A DNA stretch of 7,853 bases. Source: Myxococcales bacterium (lineage in GTDB: Bacteria > Myxococcota > Polyangia > Fen-1088). A model generated the notes under the pieces. The model was not told where the DNA came from. It ran no database searches and worked only from the letters and a program-made list of their open reading frames with translations. The stretch's first letter is position 1; every line of letters begins with the position of its first letter. The stretch is from positions 1 to 7,853 of the forward strand of contig PMJE01000309.1 in NCBI GenBank assembly GCA_003157315.1, written 5' to 3'. Of this stretch, positions 1 through 5,945 are shown piece after piece. A program made the translations under genes and the position numbers.

Positions 1-736
1 GCTCATCAATGCCGCCCAGGCCATCCCGGAAGGCAATGTGCCCAACAACGAGATCAGGATTTCCACCACCACGGACCGAACGGGTCGCGCCGTCATTCAG
101 GTGCAGGACAGTGGCGTGGGCATCCCGCTCGACGTCCTGCCGCGGGTCTTCGATCCCTTCTTCACCACCAAAGCGGTGGGCAAGGGAACCGGTCTGGGCC
201 TGGCCATCGTCCACCGCATCGTCACGGCTTTGAAAGGGGAGATCTACATCGAAAGCCAGGTGGGCTCGGGAACCACCGTGCGCATCATTCTGCCGCCGGC
301 CCAGGGGGCGCCCCAGGCTGCGGAGGCAAAGCCGCTCTCTCCCCACGACGTGGGCGTACGCGACGAGCGTCGCTTGCGTGTGTTGCTGATTGACGACGAA
401 ACCGCCTTGGGCACGTCGTTGCGTCGCTGCATCAGCCGCTACTGGAATGCCAGTTTCGTCAACGACGGCCGGCAGGCCCTAGAGCTGCTGCGTCACGACG
501 CCGGCTACGACGTCATCGTGTGCGACCTCATGATGCCTGAAGTGACGGGCATGGATATCTACGAAGAGCTGGTCCAGTCCAAGCCGGATCTGTCGAAGAG
601 AATGTTGTTCATGACCGGCGGTGCCTTTACCGAACGGGCCCGCAGCTTCCTGGAAAGCGTACCCAACCGTCACCTGGATAAGCCATTTGACCTAGCCCAA
701 CTCGAGGCCGCTGTTCGTTCGGTGGCGGCCAACTGA
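1..736 (+). CDS. Hybrid sensor histidine kinase, C-terminal part (HATPase_c + receiver), 5' truncated
   Basis: Only the last 244 residues are in the window; the reading frame is open to the left edge (first full codon at base 2), so the sensor and HisKA parts lie upstream. The visible protein begins inside the N-box ([12 protein letters not shown]). It then shows the ATP-binding G1 box DSGVGIP (visible residues 36-42), the F-box DPFFTTK (51-57), the G2 box [11 protein letters not shown] (60-70) and a [12 protein letters not shown] strand (87-98). After a linker of about 25 residues comes a receiver domain (about 125-244) with the acidic pair DD (131-132), phospho-acceptor Asp175 in CDLMMPE, Thr205 in MTGG and Lys227 in DKPF, all canonical. 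It should autophosphorylate and pass phosphate to its own receiver. The receiver is the end of the protein, with no output domain, so signal must leave by a phosphotransfer or by protein contact. The HDOD gene starts 6 bp downstream, which suggests a functional link. Confidence 0.95.
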   Translation, partial: LINAAQAIPEGNVPNNEIRISTTTDRTGRAVIQVQDSGVGIPLDVLPRVFDPFFTTKAVGKGTGLGLAIVHRIVTALKGEIYIESQVGSGTTVRIILPPAQGAPQAAEAKPLSPHDVGVRDERRLRVLLIDDETALGTSLRRCISRYWNASFVNDGRQALELLRHDAGYDVIVCDLMMPEVTGMDIYEELVQSKPDLSKRMLFMTGGAFTERARSFLESVPNRHLDKPFDLAQLEAAVRSVAAN

Positions 737-742
737 GGATAG

Positions 743-1681
743 ATGACCGCCATGGTGAAGCTGTCGACATCGGTGCTGGAGGAACTGTGGTTTGGTGAGG
801 ATGATCCGGCTGTCGCCGACGCCAAGGCGGCGGAGAGCCTGGCGGCTCACTTGGCCGAGCTTGAGGGATTGAGGCCTTTTCCGGTGGTGGTGCAGAAGGT
901 GATCGCTTGCGTCGCGCGCCCCGACTTCAGGATGGAGCAGGTGCGCGATCTCATCGAGGAGGACCCCGCCCTGACTGCTCGCATCCTTCGCGTGGCCAAT
1001 TCGGTGGCGTTTCATACGCGGGTGCCCTGCGCTTCGATCCAGGATGCCATTGTCAGAATGGGTGCACGCACGGTCACCGACCTGGCCAGTGGAATGGCGG
1101 CCATGACGGCGTTTGCCGATCTCAAGGGCGCGGGCAAGGCCGTGCGCGAGCACTGTGTGGGCACGGCCGCCATCGCGCGCGCGCTGGCTTACCGCATGGG
1201 CGACGGGGCCACTCCCTCGCTGGCTTTCTTGGTGGGCCTGCTGCACGACATAGGCAAGCTGCTCATCATGCAGACCCGGCACCAGAGCTATGCGGAGTTG
1301 CTAGCGGCCACCGCTGGTGTTCCCGACGAACTCCACCTTCAGGAGCGCGAATTCCTGGGCTACGATCATGCGGTGCTGGGCGGGCATGTTCTGGCCAAGT
1401 GGGGCCTGCCCTATCCCGTGCCCAAGATCGTGGCCTGGCACCACCAACCCGCGCGCGCCTATCAGGAAGGAGGCCCGGTGGCGGTCCTGGTGGCCGTCTT
1501 GCGCATCGCGGATGTGATCGACACGCTGGTCTCCAGTGACAAGCCGACCGACGGCGCCACTATCAAACGCCTGGCCACCGGCCCGGATGCGATTCGCGGC
1601 GGCATTCGCGAAAAGGACATCGTGGCCACATTCTCCGAGGCGTCCACGCTTCGGGGTGAGGCCCTCATGCTCTTCCGCTAG
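743..1681 (+). CDS. HDOD domain signalling protein (first of three)
   Basis: This is a 312-residue soluble protein with a lead of about 35 residues and one HDOD domain (about 36-265). Family hallmarks are the early FPVVVQKV...DPALTARILRVANS stretch (46-87), SIQDAIVRMGARTV (98-111), LLHDIGK (166-172) and GYDHAVLGGHVLAKWGLP (206-223) followed by WHHQP (232-236). Unusually many metal-type ligands remain: His137, His168-Asp169, His209 and His215, His233-His234, and Asp257 or Asp260. HDOD proteins are generally regarded as non-catalytic relatives of HD phosphohydrolases that act in signalling. The start is uncertain: ATG 743 has GAGGA (735-739) only 3 bases away, while an in-frame ATG at 752 is 12 bases from it. 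The gene is 6 bp behind the hybrid kinase and 18 bp ahead of the next HDOD gene, so they are probably co-transcribed. Its partner and output are unknown. Confidence 0.92.
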   Translation: MTAMVKLSTSVLEELWFGEDDPAVADAKAAESLAAHLAELEGLRPFPVVVQKVIACVARPDFRMEQVRDLIEEDPALTARILRVANSVAFHTRVPCASIQDAIVRMGARTVTDLASGMAAMTAFADLKGAGKAVREHCVGTAAIARALAYRMGDGATPSLAFLVGLLHDIGKLLIMQTRHQSYAELLAATAGVPDELHLQEREFLGYDHAVLGGHVLAKWGLPYPVPKIVAWHHQPARAYQEGGPVAVLVAVLRIADVIDTLVSSDKPTDGATIKRLATGPDAIRGGIREKDIVATFSEASTLRGEALMLFR

Positions 1682-1685
1682 CGGC

Positions 1686-1691
1686 GAAGGA
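1686..1691 (+). promoter_or_regulatory. Ribosome binding site of second HDOD gene
   Basis: GAAGGA lies 8 bases before the ATG at 1700, in the 18-base gap after the first HDOD gene. It supports that start and independent translation initiation within the operon. Confidence 0.7.
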
Positions 1692-1699
1692 CACGGACC

Positions 1700-2671
1700 A
1701 TGGGCTACACCAACAATCCCACCTACGGCAGAGGCCAACACGCCATTGCCAACGATGCAATCCTGGTGGGGACGGCCGATCAGTTCGCGGGGCGCTTGCG
1801 CGCGCATTTCAGCTCGCCCGGATACACGCCGCCCCTTTTGCCCAAAGTGGCCCTGGAAGTACACGCGCTGACCCAGCAGTCGGATGTGGACGCGGCCAAG
1901 GTGGTCGAGGTGATGCGCAAGGACCCCATGCTGGCGGGGCGTGTACTCAAGATCGCGCAGTCGGCGGCCTTCGCGCCTGTGGGGACCATCACTTCGCTGC
2001 AGGACGCAGTGGTGCGTTTGGGGCTGCGCAACCTGTCGGAGATCGCCTGGGAGGTCTCCCTGGGCACGCGCGTCTTCCGCTCGCGCGCCTACAGCGATGC
2101 GATGGAGATGGTGCGCCGCCACAGCACGGCCTGCGCGTATCTGGCCCGCATGGTGTCCAGTTTCACACCCCTGGCCTCGGAGTATGCCTTCCTGTGTGGG
2201 CTGCTCCACGACATCGGGATAGCGGCGGCCCTCATTGTGCTCGGCGAAGAGAAGCGCACGCAAGCGGGGTTCGATCCCGCCACGCTCGCGATGGCCTTGC
2301 AGCAGTGCCACCAGGAGGCATCGGCCACGGTGGCTAGTTTGTGGAGGCTGCCTGCCGATGTGACGCTGGTGCTGGGCCACCACCACGATGTGGTGATCAA
2401 TGGCTTGGTGCACCCGCTCGCCGCGGTGGTGGCGCTGGCCGAAGACCTGACCCGCGATGTGGGGCTGGGCATCGTGCTCGACGGCCACAACTGCGACGTG
2501 ACCAGCGACGATGCCTTGGCCCAGGCCCGCAGCGCCTTGGGGTTCGACAGCGCGCGCATGGAGAAGCTGAGACAAGAGGCCGGGAAACTGCTTTCCACCC
2601 TCGAGCGCGGGGCCGTCATGGCGGCGGCAGCATCGCAAAGTCGCCCCAAAGCCCAGAGGTCCAAGCAGTGA
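1700..2671 (+). CDS. HDOD domain signalling protein (second of three)
   Basis: This 323-residue protein has an HDOD domain at about 38-255. Recognisable segments are LPKVALEVHAL (47-57), DPMLAGRVLKIAQSAAF (75-91), SLQDAVVRLGLRNLSEIAWEV (99-119), RRHSTACAYLAR (139-150), CGLLHDIG (166-173) and GHHHDV (226-231). His141, His170-Asp171, His204, His227-229 and Asp249 remain, but the position matching His215 of the first HDOD protein is Thr210, so the ligand set is incomplete. The AQSAAF...VFR...RRHS pattern reminds me of HDOD proteins common in myxobacteria; this is from memory. The tail (about 285-323) is basic and Ala/Ser-rich and looks disordered. The start ATG 1700 has a well-spaced GAAGGA. The stop overlaps the GTG start of the third HDOD gene (GTGA), which implies translational coupling. 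No catalytic activity is expected; a protein-interaction role downstream of the kinase is inferred. Confidence 0.92.
   Translation: MGYTNNPTYGRGQHAIANDAILVGTADQFAGRLRAHFSSPGYTPPLLPKVALEVHALTQQSDVDAAKVVEVMRKDPMLAGRVLKIAQSAAFAPVGTITSLQDAVVRLGLRNLSEIAWEVSLGTRVFRSRAYSDAMEMVRRHSTACAYLARMVSSFTPLASEYAFLCGLLHDIGIAAALIVLGEEKRTQAGFDPATLAMALQQCHQEASATVASLWRLPADVTLVLGHHHDVVINGLVHPLAAVVALAEDLTRDVGLGIVLDGHNCDVTSDDALAQARSALGFDSARMEKLRQEAGKLLSTLERGAVMAAAASQSRPKAQRSKQ
2655..2659 (+). promoter_or_regulatory. Ribosome binding site fixing GTG start of third HDOD gene
   Basis: AGAGG lies 8 bases before the GTG at 2668, inside the last codons of the preceding gene. With the GTGA stop/start overlap it favours 2668 over the long upstream in-frame extension to 2341, and over the in-frame GTG at 2749. 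Confidence 0.65.
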
Positions 2672-3942
2672 CATCCCGCGAACTTCTCGGCCTTTCGTCT
2701 GCGCAGGCTTCTTTGAGACCGGCCCCAGGGCAGGTAAACTCTCGTCCCGTGGCCGACGCTGTCGATCTGATTCCTCGCGTTATCGATCTGATGAATCGGA
2801 ACGCCCTGCGCATTCCGCCCTATCCGGCGGTGGCAGTGCGCCTGCGCCGGGTGATTGCCCGGGGCGACTATGGAATTGGCGAGCTGGAGCGGATTGCAGG
2901 TGAGGATCAGAGCCTGGCCGCGACCCTGCTCCGCTACGCCAATTCCGCGGTCTACCGCCGGGTCACGCCCACCACCACCTTGGGGGCGGCCATCATGCGC
3001 ATCGGCGCCACCGAGGTGGCGCGCATCGCCCTGGCCCTGAGCGTGGGCGGCTTCGCCGTCGAGCATGGGCCGCTGGCCGCAGTCCGCTTCCGGGTGTGGC
3101 GGCAGGCGCTGGTGTCGGCCTTGTGCTGTCGGGCCCTGGCCTACTGGCGCCAGACCGACGCTGAGGAGGCCTATGTGTGTGGGCTGTTGCATGACTTCGG
3201 ACGGGTGGTGGCGGTGTGCGGGTTTGAAGACATCCTCGCGCGCACGCACGACAAGCGCGTCTTGACTGAGGCGGCCTGGGCTGAGGCTGCAGAGCAGGTG
3301 CACCTCAAACTCGGCATCCTCACCGCCCAGCGTTGGAACCTTTCGCCCTTGCTCTCGTCGGTGATCACCAACCATCACACACCGGAGCGAGCGGGCGCCT
3401 ATCGAGCGATGGTAGACATCGTGGCAGCCTCCGACAAGCTGGTGGAAGCCCTGGAGAAGGAGCCCCATCCCAACACCAGCGACCTGATGAAGGCTGCGCC
3501 TCTGCGGATTGACGAGGCCGAGTACATGGTGACCATCCTGTCCACCGTGGCCGCATCGGTGAGCGCCATCGACGAGACCACCGCAGTTCCCGAGGTCGAA
3601 CATGCGGCGGCTAGCAGCCAGGTGTCACGGCCGCCGACCGCGCTCGCGCCGCCCCACAAGGCAGTGGAGTTGAGCGTGGGTCTTCTGCGCTCAAGTGGCA
3701 ACGTTGCCTGCCGGGGCACCTACCTGGCGCGCGATGGACTCGCCTTTGTCGGCAAGATCAAGATTCGCGAGAACAGCATGATCCGGCTCGCCGTGGAGAC
3801 GCCTAGACAACCGCTCGACGTGTGGGCCGTGGTCGCGTGCTGCGAGCCCGAAGGCGCTGAAAGCCGGATTGAGGCGCGCCTGTTCGCAGTGCCGCCCGAG
3901 TTGCAGGCGGCTTGGGACCGGCTTTACGCCTCGGTCGGATAG
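2668..3942 (+). CDS. HDOD domain protein with C-terminal PilZ-like domain (third of three)
   Basis: The chosen start is GTG 2668, which overlaps the previous stop by 4 bp and has AGAGG 8 bases upstream, giving 424 residues. The open frame extends back to 2341, but that part overlaps the second HDOD gene and reads as Arg/Gly/Ala-rich shadow sequence. The HDOD domain (about 40-265) shows IPPYPAVAVRLRRVIA (49-64), EDQSLAATLLRYANSAVY (79-96), LGAAIMRIGATEVARIALAL (105-124), CGLLHDFGR (171-179) and ITNHHTPE (233-240). His175-Asp176, His212, His236-His237 and Asp256 are present. However, Gln146 sits where the first His is expected and Leu218 where the third would be, so a working metal site is unlikely. 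A Pro/Ala/Ser linker (about 309-332) leads to a domain of about 85 residues (335-420) with the strand pattern and GLAF turn of a PilZ domain. It lacks a clear RxxxR and has YLARDG where D/NxSxxG is expected. c-di-GMP binding is therefore doubtful. It is the last gene of the plus-strand operon. Confidence 0.88.
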   Translation: MTSRELLGLSSAQASLRPAPGQVNSRPVADAVDLIPRVIDLMNRNALRIPPYPAVAVRLRRVIARGDYGIGELERIAGEDQSLAATLLRYANSAVYRRVTPTTTLGAAIMRIGATEVARIALALSVGGFAVEHGPLAAVRFRVWRQALVSALCCRALAYWRQTDAEEAYVCGLLHDFGRVVAVCGFEDILARTHDKRVLTEAAWAEAAEQVHLKLGILTAQRWNLSPLLSSVITNHHTPERAGAYRAMVDIVAASDKLVEALEKEPHPNTSDLMKAAPLRIDEAEYMVTILSTVAASVSAIDETTAVPEVEHAAASSQVSRPPTALAPPHKAVELSVGLLRSSGNVACRGTYLARDGLAFVGKIKIRENSMIRLAVETPRQPLDVWAVVACCEPEGAESRIEARLFAVPPELQAAWDRLYASVG

Positions 3943-3947
3943 CGATT

Positions 3948-4649
3948 TCACAGGTGTTTGAGCGCATCGTCGGGCGGCTCAGCCTTGCTCTGGCTCTGGC
4001 GCTCCCAGGATCGGCTGACGATCTCTTTGGAACCTAGGCCGATGGCCAGGGCCAGGGCGAGCACGATCCCGCCGAAAAGAATGGCGAAGCCTAGGCGAAC
4101 GATGTCGCCTCCCACGCGCAGGTGATCGAGTGCCATGGCCGCGGCAAAGACCAACACCAGCCATTTGAGCGCCAGGCTGAGCAGGCGCGCCGACTGAATC
4201 TGCATGTTGACCGCGCTGATGAGCACCGCGCGCGCGAGAAAGCGCGCCAGCAGGACGCCCAGCAAGACCACAATGATGGCGGTGCCCAAATTGGGCAGGG
4301 ACTCCACCACATGCGGGATGAGCTGGGGCGTGACCCCGGCCCCAAACGCAGTCAGCCCGACCAACCAGCCCAGCACCACCACAGTCCAGGTGACCGTCTT
4401 GCGCAAGAGCAGGGTCGGGCTGTTCTTGGGCGACCATTCGGCCAGAGCCACGCCTCCCCACTTCTGCAGGCGTTTGTCGAAATCGAGTGCGCGTAGGATG
4501 AGGCCGACCAAGGCGCCCATGGCCCAGCCCACAAGCGATGACAGCAAGACCGCCATCACCAAGGCCAGCAGCCCAGGCAGGAAATTGGCTACGCCCACCA
4601 AAACGCGGTGGGTGGCCCCGTAGAGTGCGTCTTTGATTTGGTCCCACAT
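3948..4649 (-). CDS. Small integral membrane protein, TM-helix-repeat (MscS-related, CmpX-like)
   Basis: The 233-residue protein is mostly hydrophobic, with about five predicted membrane segments: roughly 18-53 (long, perhaps one helix plus extension), 86-105, 119-146, 156-174 and 184-206. Two segments look like internal repeats beginning LPGLLALVMAVLL (24-36) and LPNLGTAIIVVLLGVLLARF (118-137), the pattern of the conserved TM-helix repeat found in some mechanosensitive-channel relatives. The last helix ends in GLGSKEIVSRSWER (204-217), typical of the family. There is no MscS-type cytoplasmic beta domain, only a polar tail of about 20 residues, so channel activity cannot be assumed. ATG 4649 is chosen because GAAAGGAG lies 9 bases upstream; a TTG at 4673 would add only eight residues and lose that site. 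It is the last gene of the minus-strand operon, 30 bp after the glycosyltransferase. An envelope or osmotic-stress role fits the neighbours but is inferred. Confidence 0.85.
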   Translation of the reverse strand: MWDQIKDALYGATHRVLVGVANFLPGLLALVMAVLLSSLVGWAMGALVGLILRALDFDKRLQKWGGVALAEWSPKNSPTLLLRKTVTWTVVVLGWLVGLTAFGAGVTPQLIPHVVESLPNLGTAIIVVLLGVLLARFLARAVLISAVNMQIQSARLLSLALKWLVLVFAAAMALDHLRVGGDIVRLGFAILFGGIVLALALAIGLGSKEIVSRSWERQSQSKAEPPDDALKHL

Positions 4650-4658
4650 GAATAAACG

Positions 4659-4666
4659 CTCCTTTC
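4659..4666 (-). promoter_or_regulatory. Ribosome binding site of the membrane protein gene
   Basis: On the minus strand this reads GAAAGGAG, 9 bases before ATG 4649. It is the strongest Shine-Dalgarno match in the window and decides the start against the TTG at 4673. Confidence 0.75.
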
Positions 4667-4679
4667 TCCACAACTCAGA

Positions 4680-5942
4680 TCAAGGGTTGAAGCGATCGGG
4701 CCAGCGCCAGCGCGAGATTAGATATGGCTTCTGCGCCTCGTAGACCATGGAAAGCTGCTGTACCCTCCGTTCCACGTCCTGGGCAGGCGCGGCGCCCATT
4801 TCGCGCACGAAAGAGGCCAGCCAGCCCAGATAGAGCGGGGTCAGGGCGCGCAAGAGGTGGCCACGGTTCATCACGTGCAGGCGGTAGCCGAGCGCAAAGT
4901 CGTACACGATGCGCGCCCACAGATCGTCGGCCAGGGTGGCCCCGGAAGCGTCGTCGCGGGCGAGATACTTGAGCGCCAGCAGGGTTGCCGGCGGCAAGAC
5001 TGCGGCCCACACATCCTGCAGGGTTCGGCAACCGAGGCGGAATGACTCCCACATCTTGTGGGCGTCAACCGGGGGTGGGTTGCCCGCAATCTCGACCGGC
5101 GTACCGAACCAGCGGACCGGTTCCGAGCCGCGCACCTTCTGCCAGAACGCTACGTTGCGGGTCATCTCGTCGAAAACCGAACCCAGTACCCCGGCCAGGA
5201 TGGTGCTCAAGTCGAGCGCCGGCCCGCTGGCCGCGTGCTCGGCCGGGCCCAGAAAAGCCTGGCACACGCTGTACTCGCCGCAGATGGCTTCCGTGATGGC
5301 ACGCGCGTCAGTGGCCAGGGCAGAGATCTCGATGTCCCAGATTCCTCGCGCGAGAAAGCGCTCGACCAAACGGCCCGACAGCGCGAACACGCTGCCCAGG
5401 GGCTGGCGCACCCGCTTGCCGTAGAGCGCTCGCGTGAGCGGATACACGATGCCGTTGCTGATGCCGCCGTCGAGTTTGTGCCGGGCGGGGCAGGGGGCCA
5501 CAATGTCGAACTGTTCATCGAGGATAGGGCGTGCAAGCTGCGCCACCCATTCCGCACCCATGCTGGTCAGACTGGCGTCGAGCAGCAGGCAGGCCCGGGC
5601 ACGCACCTTCAGCGCCAGCTCCAAGATCATGCGCAGCTCCCGGATCTCGACGCCAGGGCTCGCCACGCCCGCGGCACGCTCAGCCGGCCCCAGCTCGCGC
5701 AGCGCCGGGCTCTCTGTGCGCAACCCGCGCACCTGTTCGCGGGTGCCGTCGCTGGAGCCAGTGTCGGCGCTGACCAGCAGGCTGCTCTGCCCGCCGAAAG
5801 ACTCTGCCAACCCAACCTGCGCCGTGCGCAGGACCAGAGCAACTGTCCCGGCGTGATTGCAACTCGGCACCCCGACCACGATTTCAGCCGTGGCGGGCGC
5901 CGCCGGCGCCACCGCTGCAATCCGTTGGCTGGAGTCGTGCAC
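4680..5942 (-). CDS. GT-A family glycosyltransferase, glucosylglycerate/mannosylglycerate synthase-like
   Basis: This 420-residue soluble protein has a GT-A nucleotide-sugar fold. VVGVPSCNHAGTV (22-34) and ADTGSSDGT (59-67) are the usual N-terminal strand and DG-type motif. ARHKLDGGISNGIVYPLTRA (153-172) followed by GKRVRQPLG, then VCQAFLGPAEHA (226-237) and LTPLYLGWLASF (367-378), match a family I recall as glucosylglycerate/mannosylglycerate-type synthases, which move a sugar from a nucleotide donor to (phospho)glycerate to make a compatible solute. The exact acceptor cannot be read from sequence. Two acidic positions I expect in the family look changed: Asp-Ala-Ser (122-124) where Asp-x-Asp is usual, and Val185 in LGSVF where an Asp is usual. 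GTG 5942 is the start, with GAAAGG 6 bases upstream and overlapping the end of the maltokinase gene, whose stop is 3 bp away. Co-transcription with the TreS-maltokinase gene supports a role in storage-sugar or osmolyte metabolism. Confidence 0.85.
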   Translation of the reverse strand: MHDSSQRIAAVAPAAPATAEIVVGVPSCNHAGTVALVLRTAQVGLAESFGGQSSLLVSADTGSSDGTREQVRGLRTESPALRELGPAERAAGVASPGVEIRELRMILELALKVRARACLLLDASLTSMGAEWVAQLARPILDEQFDIVAPCPARHKLDGGISNGIVYPLTRALYGKRVRQPLGSVFALSGRLVERFLARGIWDIEISALATDARAITEAICGEYSVCQAFLGPAEHAASGPALDLSTILAGVLGSVFDEMTRNVAFWQKVRGSEPVRWFGTPVEIAGNPPPVDAHKMWESFRLGCRTLQDVWAAVLPPATLLALKYLARDDASGATLADDLWARIVYDFALGYRLHVMNRGHLLRALTPLYLGWLASFVREMGAAPAQDVERRVQQLSMVYEAQKPYLISRWRWPDRFNP

Positions 5943-5945
5943 CGG

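Noticed and set aside
2341..2667. 109-codon N-terminal extension of the third HDOD protein
   Set aside because: It overlaps the second HDOD gene in another frame and reads as Arg/Gly/Ala-rich shadow sequence. GTG 2668, with AGAGG upstream and the GTGA overlap, is a better start.
1301..2674. Minus-strand open frame of 457 codons opposite the first two HDOD genes
   Set aside because: It is fully antisense to two genes with strong family motifs. Its His/Gly/Arg/Gln-rich product has no recognisable domain, as expected of antisense frames in GC-rich coding DNA.
2089..3603. Minus-strand open frame of 504 codons opposite the second and third HDOD genes
   Set aside because: It is antisense to well-supported genes and low-complexity in composition, with no family motif and no good ribosome binding site noted.
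3960..4004. Inverted repeat GAGCGC ... GCGCTC as a terminator at the operon junction
   Set aside because: The arms are only 6 bp with a loop of about 33 bases, there is no T-run, and it lies inside the membrane protein coding sequence.
4650..4673. TTG 4673 as the start of the membrane protein
   Set aside because: It would place the strong GAAAGGAG site inside the coding region and add eight residues without family support; ATG 4649 is correctly spaced from that site.
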